Positions 37,890 to 50,200 of a DNA stretch of 64,000 bases are shown here, piece by piece. Numbering within the stretch: position 1 is the first letter of the stretch; every line of letters begins with the position of its first letter. The notes under the pieces are model-generated. The model was not told the DNA's origin and ran no database searches. It saw only the letters and a program-made list of their open reading frames with translations. The stretch lies in NCBI GenBank assembly GCA_021186555.1, contig JAJKFL010000002.1, forward strand, positions 29,862,001 to 29,926,000, in the 5' to 3' direction. A program made the position numbers and the translations under genes. The stretch is from Reticulitermes speratus (taxonomy: Eukaryota > Arthropoda > Insecta > Blattodea > Rhinotermitidae).

Positions 37890-38859
37890 ATAAAAATTGC
37901 TTTGTCCAGTAGTTGGAAGTACAATGTGTATCTGTATACAAAACCCTAGCAATAAACTATAAAAATGTGGTAATACAATTAGATTTCAGACTTTAACATG
38001 TAGAAGCAGATGTTATTGCTAGTACTCATTTAAATCCTCACACTCTATTAAAATGCTGTCAAAGGCGCACACTGATTTACATAACTGAACGTGTAATTGG
38101 TGAAAGTAAATATATATTTGCGCTTTGAAATATGGAATTATCTGTAGGAGAGGAAAGTGAACATATGGAAGTTAATGACAATGAACTACTACAGTTAAAT
38201 TATACAACCACCCATGTCGAATCAATTAGATGCTATTTAACCCTTTCAGCAGTATGGATGTTTACCAATGTCCACAAAATCTGGGCTTTATAAACTTCCT
38301 GAATATTATAATACTGCTTTCCTCTTAAGCCTATTTATATAAACAATGTATCTTGTGACAGTTCTTAACTATCTTCTATATGCTACATGGATTCAAAGAC
38401 ATGATGTATATAAACAATACATTAAAGACAAAAAAGTTTGCTTTAATTCCCTCTGTGAGGGAAAGCCTAGTGCTCAAAGGGTTAAGTAACAACAGTATTC
38501 ATTTACAATTATTACTGTCCTTGAACATTTCCAAACTGTTATTAAACAATGCAATATGCTTCTATTTACTCTGGCAGGAAATGTTCACTTCCTAAACTTT
38601 CATGTCTCTTCTGCTTCATCCAACTTGCACATTCAGTTTTCCTCAGTTTACATACCTGCACAACTATACATAACGCATACATTCACCACAGAACATCACA
38701 GAAGTTTATTTCACTCAAACAGGTATATAAATACACTCGAGAGAAATATGTCTCCACACACTCAATGACATAGACAACAAGGAAACTATATTTTACACAT
38801 TTAAAAGCTAAATATTTTTAACATTCTTAAAAAGAAGTGAATTATCAGTTTAAGAGCAA

Positions 38860-40140
38860 TCAATCAGTCTTAATCCGCTTGTTACTTGGTTCACTGCTTT
38901 GGGAGTTTGAGTCCTCCGAGAATCCAAGTTGTACAGAGAAGTCTGTTGGCCCTTGAGAATCACTCACCATAGAGAAACCTGTAAAGTCAATCATCAATTT
39001 TTAAATAAGAAATGTGACGATATGAACTTGTAATTGACATTACTTGGAGAACAGATTATGAAATCTTTATACCTGTTAGTGTCCCATCCAATAGAAACTG
39101 TCAAAATTTTGTGGAGATAATATTCTTAGGGACACAGGTGATATGGATAAACACGTAGGTGATATAACTCAAAACGAGGCACAACAGCAGACTCCTATGT
39201 AGACTGTGATGAACCTTCACAACCCTCAACTGGCAATTTCTTGAATGGTTCAATACATATCAAATTATCATGACCACTACCAACAACCATTTGAATGACA
39301 TGTAGTCCCTCTACCCAAAATAGGTATTCCAAATATGTAATGTAATGTTGACAAGAACAATTAAATGCTGTTAACAAATGAAAATCTTAAACTTACATGT
39401 GTTGGAATCCTCAGCAAGACCAAAATTAGAATTAGATGAATCTAAAGCAGCTGTTTTTCGTGCTAATGTATTCTCCTTATTACAGTGGTCTTTGCCCTTT
39501 TTCTTCTGTAAAGAAAACATAAAGCAGAATATTATGTTCATCATGCAAAACCATACGCTTCACAAACTGCCCACAGAATAATAAGTGTTATCATGACATG
39601 TACTTTATACTGGCAGCATCTGTCAATATTGTATATTGGAACTCTCCAAGTGTATACAAAAAGTGCCTTCATTTACAGGAGCAAGCAGAGATACCCTGCT
39701 TCAATATCACTATTTTTCATTTTCACAAGAAAAAATACCAACCTGTTCACTGCTTGAAATTGGAACCCACTTATAGATTTTCATTGTTGTCTCACCAATT
39801 GTCACCCACTTTTTCTCCCTGAAAACGAATGCACCAAGATCAGAAAACTGATCAGGAGATTGTTATATATTCACACTTACCAGGTTGTTTTACGTCACTG
39901 GTCAAAGCCGAAGTTTTTGGATACACTAACATAATAATTTATGGCTCAGCTATAATCTACTTCCACTTTATTCAAGATGAATCGTTGTGGGCAATTTTGG
40001 AAGTTATGTGCTATAGGTTAAGCAACGCAGCGTTTTTAAATTACTTACCAATGACGTACTTTGTCAACCACCTGCATGACTCTTTTAATGTCATCTTTAG
40101 CTCTACTTCTTGTTTCTGCTCGAACAGATCTAGACATCAT
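38860..40140 (-). CDS. BCL7: BCL7-family SWI/SNF (BAF) complex subunit, four exons
   Basis: Small nuclear subunit of the SWI/SNF chromatin-remodelling complex, 130 residues from the Met at 40137 (a second ATG sits directly upstream at 40140). Exons: 40140-40049, 39818-39743, 39505-39397, 38978-38860 (stop TGA 38862-38860). All phases agree. The conserved BCL7 N-terminus is plain: [47 protein letters not shown]. After it comes a low-complexity Ser/Asn-rich tail ending in a basic cluster, NKRIKTD. Vertebrate BCL7A/B/C are longer in the tail. No exon is large enough to stand out as an open frame, so it is easy to miss. It is convergent with ERMARD. Confidence 0.9.
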
Positions 40141-41360
40141 TTTGATTAATTCAACACATCCACAGCAACATCACCTACACAAACAACGCCTATATCAACA
40201 ATCACTTACAGACCCATACTCAAGATCTATACTCAAGATCACGGATTAGAGCTAATACAGATGTACATAATGATAATAAACATCACGGATCAGATAATAT
40301 TTGGCAGAACTTTCACGGATTACAGTATAGATCATCTACATACCGTGTAGTATTGTTGTGGTCCATTGCCTCGCACTTTAAAGCAATTTTAGGGCTAACA
40401 TATATGAGTTTCGAAACTAAACGTGAGTCATCGTCAGTCTATGAAACTATGTATATTATGTGAGGCTACTAACATTTTTCATTACAGCGCTGAAAAAAAT
40501 TCTTATTAAATGCATGTCTCTTTCTCTTTGAGCCACATTATGGGTGTGTGTATTTGTATTTATTACATTCAAATAGATCCATACATTCTGATACAACTAC
40601 TGGCTGTAGAATACGTCAAGTAAAATACACATTTGCTATATCGTATAATGCAGTTTGTAACATACAGATTTATTACAATAGGTAAATAACAATAAACTTT
40701 ATAGATACACAATTATTTATATAAATAATACAATACCAAGAAATATTTTTCAATCACTATCATGTCATCGGGATCCTTTTTATCTCCTTGAAGTCCTACT
40801 TTCATTTTTATTTAAATTAGGTGGACTATCACTCTTGATTATTATTTTAGCCCCTTCTTGAGTAATGTCCTTGTGATTTTCTTTCCACTGTACAGTAATA
40901 GGGGGTTTCTTCTGTTTAGTAAGAAGTGTTTTTACCTTCTTCCTATCAAGTTACTGGGAAAGTGTATCAATCTTGCCGCAAGTTATCGTTATGTGTAAGC
41001 CTAAGCCATTACAACTACATAGGCTTACTCGTACATACCCCACTATTCTTGTCTCCTGATTATAATTATCTTGCATAATAGTTAGAGGTCCATGAAAGTA
41101 TGCCTTTGACAACCTGAGTGGCTATCATATACTAAAAAAACTCTGCTCTCCAGATGCGTAGTTAGGTTTCTTTGGCGCCCCAGAAGAGTAATCACAATGA
41201 CCACCTATTCCTTTTATTTGGCTTAATAGATTAAAATTTGTTGAGCACAGAAAATTTTTCATTTAGAATATTCATTTTGCAACCCACATTGGTGCCCCTT
41301 GGACACTGCCACTTGGAGCGGCTACAACACGCGCCCCCACAATTGAGGCATTTATCACGG
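40141..41360. other. Region upstream of BCL7
   Basis: It should contain the BCL7 promoter. A short tandem atactcaagatc duplication lies at about 40207-40232. A lysine-rich open stretch on the minus strand (40780-40950) has no start, splice or family support. I see nothing else in it. Confidence 0.4.
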
Positions 41361-41821
41361 TAATTCCGGGAGAAACCCCACACTTTTTGCAACTTTCGCT
41401 GTAACTCAATCCGAAAATCGTCAAAACTGCTTTGAATTCGCAGATATTATATTTAAGGTTTCTACTTTACAAAGTTGTGTCCAAAATATCTGCAGAAGTG
41501 AAGGTCTCTGAGATACAGGACGACGAAAAAAAGTTGTCTGTGTGGCGTCTCTCCCGGACATGCCGGTAGAGACGCCGCTTTTTGGCAGGAATAGATGCCG
41601 TTATGCGTGGAGAGGTGCCGCGCTTTGAAAATATCCTGTGAAATCAAGAGGAAAGATAAGTAAATTAAAACTGTTGAACTTTATTCAACGTAAAGAAGCA
41701 ATATCAACATTACAATAGAAGACATATCACAAGTACACAATATTTCAACCCAATGAACTCAAAGAGTCTAAGTTGTAGTGAACGAAATATTCTACATCCT
41801 CTTTTGCATCTTGCTGTCTTT

Positions 41822-42760
41822 CGCAGTAGCTTTCTACCGCAGTCGACGCATTTGTCTTTGTATGGAAAACAGAACTCGTGCAGCCAGTTTCTGCAACTCA
41901 CACATTCGATTCAGTAATAATCCTTAGTTATCTGCAAGTAGTTTTCCGAGCACGCACAGCATTTCGTGTCAGAATTTTCGGGCTTCTCTTGATTATGAAT
42001 ATCTTTCTTTAACGATTCCTTTTTTCTGCATTTTCTGACCTTGTAGACCTGACGTATTGACACTGTTTACACCTTCGATTTTCCTCTGGTCTGACTTTAT
42101 CTCTTTCTTGATTTTTTCGTTTTTCCTCGGTAGTACTAGCTTCTTCAGTAGGAACAAAAGAGTTGTTATTCTGAAATTAAGCATTCCCTCGGTATTTTCG
42201 GTACTGGACTGACCTTCAAAAGTCTGGAAGGAGTAACTTCTTCAGGGGAAGTGTCAGAAGGCAGTGCAGTATTCAGAGTACTTAATGAAGGTCCTGCTGA
42301 GATAGGTAACACATCTTGAGAGTTGATTTCTGAAGTACAGGGTGCACACATCGGAGCCACATATAAATGTACTGTTTCCATAAAAGTTCCAGTTTCACTG
42401 GTATCACAAATGGAGAGGAAATATTCAGGCACTCTGTTGTGGTTCAAAGGATAAGTACTCGTTGGCTCAAAATCACTTACGTCAACATCCATGGAAGCAG
42501 CTTTATTCCAAGAAAATCCGATGAGGCATGCCATGCATTATCGAATGATTTTCCTTTGTGGATTCTGCTTCATCCAAGCTGCTCCTGCTTTTTTTAAATG
42601 ACTCTTTAAAGGCCCCCAAAAAAGCACTTATCCAAAGGCTGTAAGGATAGTGACGTTATTTTCAACAGCAGCCTGAAGCGGTCAAGGGGAGCTGCAACGG
42701 GCTCTGTGGCCATCTAAAAGTATAAAGACATTTCCAGTTTTGTGCTAGAGGAAATGCTGT
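41822..42760 (-). pseudogene. Pogo-like transposase remnant (end of DDE domain plus zinc-finger tail)
   Basis: Read from 42760 down: HKTGNVFILLDGHRARC (the middle catalytic Asp in LLDGH), then after frame changes QPLDKCFFGAFKES (the third catalytic Asp region). GFSWNKAASMDVDVSDFEP and TYPLNHNRVPEYFL follow, then TSPEEVTPSRLLKV, which aligns with the SPEEVRPFPKA-type segment of pogo/Tigger C-termini. At 41822-41960 a Cys-rich tail, CVSCRNWLHEFCF then CVDCGRK, resembles the PHD-like finger at the end of some insect pogo transposases. A stop interrupts it. Several frameshifts are present and the N-terminal half is lost. Confidence 0.65.
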
Positions 42761-43284
42761 ATGAACCACTTGATCAATATATCGGTGCTAATGTACGACT
42801 ATTACCGGTTCATGTATACATCTGACCCTGGGAGTAAGATGATAGAGCAAGAGAACAGATAATTTTTAGTACTCTATAATGTACATGCACGACGTCTCCA
42901 AATCGATTTGAAACTGTTTAAGTGCAGCATCTATCCCTTAATTTTTTTGCGGCGTCTCTCCCAATCTTGAAGGAGAGAAGCCGCACCCCCACCCACCACT
43001 TGCCGAATGGAATGAAAAACAGCCGACTACATGATGTGGAGGCAAGGTCAACAACACCGGAAACTTGTAATATATCGTCGGTTGGAACTAATTATGACAT
43101 ATTTAGTGAACACTAGAAAAAAGTTCGACCATAAAATTAAAAAAACTCACTGCATAAATCAGTCATAAGTCTCGCAAAACAGCGCCGATATTCGTTACGT
43201 TCACTTACAACACCTCTGTAGACTCATTGAGTAAGCACATGTACTGCGATCTGCAGAGGATTGCCAGAACCCACCAAACTACTA

Positions 43285-44587
43285 AGGTCGTTCAAATTTA
43301 AACGAGAATTAGTTTCTAAAAAAATTATTCACAACAATTTGGAAACTTCTTACACATTACTTTTCAATGTAGTCCCTGTTGACTGCCGTACACTTGTGCC
43401 AACGTTCTGAAAGCTTCTTAATTCCAGTTTCAAAGAAGGTTTTCGGTTCCTTGTGTATCCAACTTTGCACAGCTGCAATGCCCTCATCATTATTCCGGAA
43501 TCTCTTGCCTCCTAAAACCCTCTTCATTGGTCCAAACAAATTATAATCAGATGGAGCTAAGTCTGGACTGTACGGTGGATGAGGCAGGACATCCCACTTC
43601 AGTTTCAGTAGAGTTGCCATCGTTAAAGCCGCAGTGTGAGGACGAAAGTTGTCCTGGAGGAAGCAAACTGAATCCTGCCTTTTTCTTCGTTTTAAGCGGA
43701 TTGCCGACTTCACTTTTTCATTCAGGAGAGATGAATAGTACTGCGCATTGATGGTTTTTTGACCAGTGAGAAAGTCCAGGTGAATGATACCCTTTGAATC
43801 CCAGAACACTGCAGTCATAATCTTCCCCGCTGAAAAAATTGCTTTCCCTTTTTTTTGGGGGGGGGGGGGGGGTGCAGAATGGGTGTGTTTGAACTGCTTG
43901 CTTGATCTTTTTGATTCAGGAGTGAAGTAGTCGACCCAGGTCTCATCATAGGTCACAATTGAGTCCAAAAATTTTGTTCCTTCTCTCTCGTGTCGTTGCA
44001 AAATTTGAGTAACGGCCACTAAACGTCTTTCCCTGTATTCCGGTGACAGGAGCCGTGGGACCCACCTTGCGCTCACTTTACTGACTTTCAACTCGTTGTG
44101 CAGAATTTCTTCAACACTCCCTACACTAATTCCTACTTCCTGTGACAGTTCAAGAACAGTTATGCGACGATTAGCCCGAATACGTTCACCAATTTTCAAA
44201 ATGTTGTCTGGATTGACAGAAGTTCTTGGTTGCCGAGCGTGAGGTTCATTTTCAGCACGGTCTCGTCCTTTTCGAAATGATTACGCCCAACTGAACACCC
44301 TTGGCTGTGACAAACATTCATCCCCAAACTGTGCTTAAAGACTGGTAAAGATTTAAGAAGGAATGACACCTTCCTTCGTGAGAAATTTGATAATTATACG
44401 CTGCGCAACACTCCTGGGTATGCTTGCACTTCCATCTTGATTGCACCTGATGGTTGAGGTGGAGAGGGACCCGACTAGTGCGGGTTGCAAGTTTAAACAT
44501 GCCATAACTTGTCAGCGCAAGCACGTTGATACAAATTGACTTGTGCTCAAAAGGGAACTAAATTCTCGTTTAAATTTGAACGACCCA
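43285..44587 (-). mobile_element. Mariner-family (Tc1/mariner) element nested in the pogo-like element
   Basis: Terminal inverted repeats of about 30 bp: GGTCGTTCAAATTTAAACGA at 43286 and its complement ending at 44585. Spacing of 1.3 kb is normal for mariner. TA dinucleotides lie close by (43283-43284, 44590-44591) but the exact end is uncertain by a few bases. It contains the transposase pseudogene at 43357-44450. Confidence 0.88.
43357..44450 (-). pseudogene. Mariner transposase, N-terminus broken, DD34D part open
   Basis: The frame 44199-43357 is open for 280 codons. It has WVPRLLSPEYRERR, the first Asp in TYDETWVDYF, FWDSKGIIHLDFLTGQKTIN, the second Asp in CFLQDNFRPHT, and the third Asp in HPPYSPDLAPSDYNLFG. 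All three catalytic aspartates are therefore kept. The upstream DNA-binding part begins MEVQAYPGVLRS near 44435. It is broken by a frame shift and stops (for instance FSWA then TAA near 44285), so the element is not autonomous. A G run at 43857-43873 causes a Pro tract in the frame and may hide another length error. Confidence 0.9.
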
Positions 44588-45138
44588 CGTAATAAATGCG
44601 GCGTCTCTCCCGCCGCAACTCTCCCGGAATTATTATATCGTAGACTACGTCTTATATACTCTGTTATTATAGGTCAGTGTTCTCTGTTATCAGTCATCGT
44701 GTCACAGATGTTTCCACCTCGAGATCTTGTTTAAATTTTTGATCGTCAAGATTCTTTTTCACTGCTGGAAGTAGATGCTAATTTCTAGTCGACGAATTCC
44801 CATTATGTAATCACAATCAGTGCAGATTGTCCAAGTACGATATTGTAAGTAATGTAGACTTATTGTCCGACCGACTCGCGCATGTCGCACTGTGTCCACT
44901 TCGTTTATAGCCCCAAAGTGTCACGTGGCTTTAAAGGGTCACCTTTACTTATCAAGAACTACGGCCGTTCTTATGTGCAATTATATGCACCATGAAGAGT
45001 TTATCAACTAATATGTATATGTTGTCAAGTAGAATGTGAAGTTTCTAATAAATCGCAACATTTCATGATTATTAATAGACCATGACACACGAACAACAGA
45101 CATCGTAGTTCGGACCTCTCCGTCGTGTTTACACGCGT

Positions 45139-45174
45139 TATATAAAGCCGGGATATGGCGCTGAGAACATCAGT
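45139..45174 (+). promoter_or_regulatory. TATA box plus initiator of the secreted coiled-coil gene
   Basis: TATATAAAG (45139-45147) lies 31-33 bases before the A of an arthropod initiator TCAGT (45170-45174), the textbook spacing. A first exon of about 70 nt (45172-45241) would follow, ending at the donor gtgagt (45242). It contains a start codon at 45220 that gives a 9-codon upstream open frame across the splice. Confidence 0.65.
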
Positions 45175-45241
45175 CGAGTTGACAGAATTCATTTGTAAGC
45201 AACAAGTGGCTGTCTTGCTATGGTGCACTGTGAAAAGTTTC
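45172..45241 (+). other. Predicted 5' untranslated exon
   Basis: From the initiator to the donor c|gtgagt. It is joined to the acceptor tgttccag at 47254-47255, giving a leader of about 90 nt before the ATG at 47276. This is inference from core promoter and splice signals only. Confidence 0.5.
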
Positions 45242-46016
45242 GTGAGTATTCGCCACCTTATCTGCACGTATAATTTAACAGCCATAGCATAGTGTCTGCA
45301 AAAATGTAACACCAAGACAGCCGAACCTATTCACGTTTCAGCATAATGTGTGAACTATGAACATCTTCATTCGACAGGGATTCGTTAAATAGGTATCAGG
45401 TTTTTAAAGGCACAATGTCAGTTATGGAAGTTCCAAATCGCCAGTGAGACTCATTAATAGAAATGTACATGAAATTGAATTTATAAGGGATTTGTGTTTG
45501 ACAAAGCAAAGTTTTTCTTACTCAGGTTTTGTGTCATTTGCTAACAGCTTGCATGATCGTCAAGGTTATAGAACTGCGTTTTATAAACCGGTTACTCAGT
45601 TATTCGTGCTGTACATGTAACTAAATTAGGAAACACTAATTCAAGAGTGTGAAGTTAATAAGTGTGACTTACACAATACTTCAAAATTTTCCTGGTCGCA
45701 ATAAACAGGTTATTTTATGGAGCACTGCCTGAAGAGCCCATATGGCTCTACTGTTGAGCAACTTAACATTTTCCGAAAGGCTGACTTGGACGTAATTCGC
45801 TGTGAAAACTTCAAATTTCTTTCGTAGTTATATTTATGCATTTTGCCCACAAGGTGTAGTTCTGTGTTACGTACGACTCTCATAAAAACAGCGATACATC
45901 CTTCAACGTCACAAACATTTTAGTCTGGAATGGAAATATTTCATGTGAGGTAGGAACAGGATTTTTGTATATTATTTAGATCGGGGTACTTAGCTTTACT
46001 GCAGCCCGCACCACTC

Positions 46017-46231
46017 TGGTTCTCAAACTTCGTTCTCGAACCAACGTAAAAAATTATAATGTAGGCCCGTTTTAAATCCTAAGATGTAGCGCAACTATAA
46101 AATAAAAGAGATAGAATTAAATATTATTGTAATTTTACAGCAAATTTAAGAAAAATCTGACATGTTTCGCACCCCCAGAAACGGTACCTCGCACCCCCAG
46201 GACGTGCGTACACTCCAGATTAGAACCATTG
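46017..46231. mobile_element. Putative small hAT-like MITE
   Basis: The ends ctggttctcaaac and attagaaccattg are imperfect inverted copies resembling hAT ends, and a gcacccccag repeat pair sits near the right end. No clear 8-bp duplication was found. It lies in the first intron of the secreted-protein gene. Confidence 0.35.
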
Positions 46232-47275
46232 ATTTAGATGGACTGCGTTCTTCAAAATGTAATGGAATTTTGCGAGAAAAATTATGTAGCTCGTGAAATT
46301 GTTTCTGTGGTTATCTCGCTAGAAGTAAAAATATTAAAACACGTCAATAAATTCGGTCTATCTGAAATTGCCACTCTATCATACATTTTTATCGATGTGT
46401 ACTTACACGCACGGATCCCGTCACTTAGGATTAAAAAATGCTGCTTGTACACACTTTAATTAGCTCAGGGTGAACCCTCGTTAAACTGCGTGCACTCAAC
46501 AATTCGAGTTGTTCGTTAATTAAAGTCGCATTAAATACAACATCTGATACCGTTCTGAATCCAGCTGTTTCATCCAGGCGAGCTTTTGGGTTAGTGTTAA
46601 TCATACACCGAATAGAAGAAACGCTTGGTAGTTAAAAATAGTAAGGCGCCGAATAATTTATACCAGAAGTGGAAATTTGTACTGCGGTAGTAAATCCTTC
46701 CTTTGCGAATTAATACATTTTGAACAGTTACGGAACAACTGAGTGCTAAAATTCAAATGGGAAATTATGTTGACATAGCTCATTAAGAAGACACAAATAC
46801 TATGTATCTCTTGTGTATTTTGCTGAACATTTTAACCCAAGATGTCAGCAAGAGGCCAGTTTTTAGAAGTGGTAATTTTATAAAAAGGAAATTACTTAAA
46901 GATACTAGAGTGTGTATGTCCTATTAAGTTTGGCTTTACGTTTTTTGTGTTCCACTCTTGTCGCAGAAACAAGTATCAAAGTGTTAAGTGCGGTATATTT
47001 GGCCCAGGACATTACTGTATATACTTCCACCTCCGGTATTTAAATGCTTGAAGCTGGAATAAAATTGACGTGAAAACATGCACCCAATCCACCTGACTTG
47101 TTACAGTTTGTGGTAATGATTGTGTCTGTCGCGCTAACCAGTTTCAAAAAAGAACAGTGATCACAGAATTTGGAAATAGTGTGATTTGTGTACCTTCTTG
47201 CTTGACTGTTACCGTACTTCTAACGCTAACACAAAGCCACCGTTTTGTGTTCCAGCATTCTGAAAGCCACATAGC

Positions 47276-50200
47276 ATGATGATATCATTTCACATGACCT
47301 TGCTGCTAAGTGCTGTTTTGGCGCTGCTTATCTTCAACGAAACAAAAGTCAGTTGCGGGATTGTAGTTGGTAAGGTTTCAAATTAAACTCAGTACTCAAG
47401 AAGAAACTGCTTCTGTTTTAATTAGTTAATTGTTTAAACGTGTCCATAATCACATTCTTAAAATTTGAACTATAAAAATTAAGAGGGCTTAAGTGACTTT
47501 TTAAACATTAAACTGCATCTTAATTCAGAACAAGAAAAAGAAGAATAAAATGTGACATTAAATAAAAAACCCTTCAAAATACTAAGTACTTGTAAGGCGT
47601 AGTTTTGCTACTGCTATTCAACATGTTCCTTTGGAAAAAAAAAACAAGTCTTTATTTGTTTTGGAATGTTTCGAGTGACTTTGTTACTATACAAATGGTA
47701 ACATTTATTTAGTTTTAATATAAGAAAATAAATTGGATTGAAATATTTTTCGAAGTTCAAAAATGCGACACTTCTTTTTCCGTATAATCAGGCCTACACA
47801 AATTCCAGTTGGAATTGTGATGCTGATTGTCATATTGAAGTCACATTAACTACACGACAGTCAATTATTGTGCATTATTTTTCAGTTCAGTCTTCATCAT
47901 CAGAATTCGAGACTTTCTGTAATGGACTGCATTGCCCCCCTGGTAGCAACTGTATGGTTTTCACACGTGTTGTCAATGGTAACAAAACTTCTGACACAAG
48001 TTGCTCCAATATTTATGGTAAATATCAACTCTGCACATGTTAATGCACACAGAAACATTTTTATGCACATATCATTTGACATGGCAGCATATCGCAGAAG
48101 AATTCGACATTTTATTGCACTGTTAATATTATCTTTAAATTGAATAAATTTTAGCGTTATTCTTTTGTACAATATTATTCTTATATTAACCATTCAAAGT
48201 CCGGTGGCCAGTACATGCACCAGATGTTGTAACTCCACATTTTGCCCACACTGTTAATATTATCTTTAAATTGAATAAATTTTAGCGTTATTCTTTTGTA
48301 CAATATTATTCTTATATTAACCATTCAAAGTCCGGTGGCCAGTACATGCACCAGATGTTGTAACTCCACATTTTGCCCACATATGTGTAGTGTACATGTT
48401 TCATATGATTCTAGCAACAAATAACAATTATTTCCTTAGACAGCATTAATCAATTGGTCTTTATGATGGGCACGGACTGTGTTCTCTGTGAGGAAGGATC
48501 TGAAGTTTTATATATAATGTGGATGAATGTCCACCTTAATAGGGTCAAACAGCCACTGCAATACAGCCACCTATTCCCTCTCCCCCACACCTCTGCTAAA
48601 AAATGTTTCTGTTGAGATGCCCACCAGATGAAGTGTTAGGGCTGCTACTGCTTATAAATGAACCCCATCACACTGTATAAATATACAAACCAGCAAATAT
48701 TTCTTCATTGTAATTTAATAATCTTTATGTAGTTTAAATATTTAGAAGCCGAGTCTCTACTCTTGACCTATATTGGCATAGAAGTCTCACAAAACCACTG
48801 CATAATCTGTGCAGTACATACAAGAATCTTTCATTTCTATCTAAACTTTTAAAAACACACAAAAGCTGTACTTAGAACCATGCAAAAATATTGTGTCACT
48901 CAAAGACAATTTTAAACATTTTTGAAGAAATTATGAAGCATTTCACTTGATCCACTTATCAAACAGTTGACTGAGTTTAATATTTATTTCTGTTTCACTT
49001 AATGACACTGCTCAGACAATGTAACATTGAAGGATAGGATAAATAATTAAATGGAAAGGCTCTGGCAGAAAGCAACTGTGGCCAAATTTTGAGTTAGTGA
49101 CCCAGCACTTACCTAGATGGAATGAAGAAAACCAGCCAGGACAGCTGGTCTCCTGACAAATATTTAAATCTTGTACATTCCAAATACAGAGCAGAAGTGA
49201 TACCACTTGAAAGCAGTGTTCAGTGATATTAATCAATACTTTGTTGCAGGTGAAGTTGTGAGACAAGAAATCATTACTGTATCACATGGGAGATGTGTAT
49301 AAAAAACTTAACAATGATGGGAGAAAAAGTAAATGTGCAACAATCATGCAGAAATCTGAGTAAGTATATAATGAACTTACAGTAAGGCCAGACTCATGTA
49401 ATTCTACAGCTATGAGCATTAGGGGCAGCAAAAGAATCAAACTGATAAAGACATTAATATTTTAAAGACATCCAACAAAGTACATATGCATCTACTTGCA
49501 AATAAAGCAAAGATGATTACAACAGGACCATTTTACTAAATCATTATGCATTCTTTGAATATTCCATACATGAAGTGAAGCTTATGATGTCTGTATGTCC
49601 ATGCACCTGTCTTAACGGCTGTATCTGCAACCTACTAATAACTGTTTAGTTAATGGCTAGTTTTCATGGTACTGGCATGAAAGGGATGGCATAGGAGGCC
49701 AATCACATTTGCATTCTTCAATTCCATAGCATCAGTAACACAAATACAGCAGCCATGCATAATTCTCAGTTGGGATGAACATTAGCATTGTTAAACACAC
49801 TCTTCTACAATTTTGTACGTAACTAATTAGAATTTCACTATTTGTGCCACATGAAACATTAACATGACAACAAAACAAAATCTAAGGAATTTCTGCTTGA
49901 CTACAGTACCTAATAAAGGACTGTAGTTGAGTGTGTCGGCATCCATGTTTTTAGTTTTTATTATACATTATAGGCAACCATGACAAATATTTATACAATG
50001 ATGAAGCAAAACTTCCACTTTTAAGTACTTTTTAGACAGAAAAATAATTTTGCTAACATTTAAATTATATTCTTTATCATCTTTCTATTTAGGTAAAACA
50101 GAAACAGATTACATGGAACAAGAGAAAAATAATTACAAGATCCAAGAAGCAGTACAAGCTGCACTGAAACAAAAGCTGGCTGAGACTGAGAATGCTATAA

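Larger units (their letters stand above)
37385..37922. repeat. Foldback element 2: long inverted repeat with outward hammerhead-like pair
   Basis: The left arm is about 37385-37587 and the right arm about 37722-37922, with a loop of about 135 bases. Matching blocks: caatttttatgctcc with its complement near 37895, and ttacaacagttaattgatg with its complement near 37760. Hammerhead-like motifs lie at 37421-37464 (minus) and 37845-37889 (plus), both pointing outwards as in foldback 1. It lies between the convergent ERMARD and BCL7 genes. Confidence 0.78.
41361..44632 (-). mobile_element. Pogo-like DNA transposon interrupted by a mariner element
   Basis: Inverted ends taattccgggag (41361-41372) and ctcccggaatta (44621-44632) include the TA target dinucleotides. 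GGCGTCTCTCCC-type subterminal repeats occur near both ends and inside (41543-41578 as a near-palindrome, 42949-42985, 44599-44610), likely transposase-binding sites. Without the 1.3-kb mariner the element is about 2 kb. Its transposase is a remnant on the minus strand (separate entry); the N-terminal DNA-binding part is not recognisable. Confidence 0.72.

Noticed and set aside
40780..40950. Lysine-rich 57-codon open stretch on the minus strand upstream of BCL7
   Set aside because: It has no start codon, no acceptor in a usable phase (the nearest cag gives an immediate stop) and no family resemblance.
48018..48043. Continuation of the secreted protein as KYQLCTC to a stop at 48043
   Set aside because: A donor at 48018-48019 joins in phase to the coiled-coil exon at 50093. 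The read-through would be intron, though a short isoform cannot be excluded.
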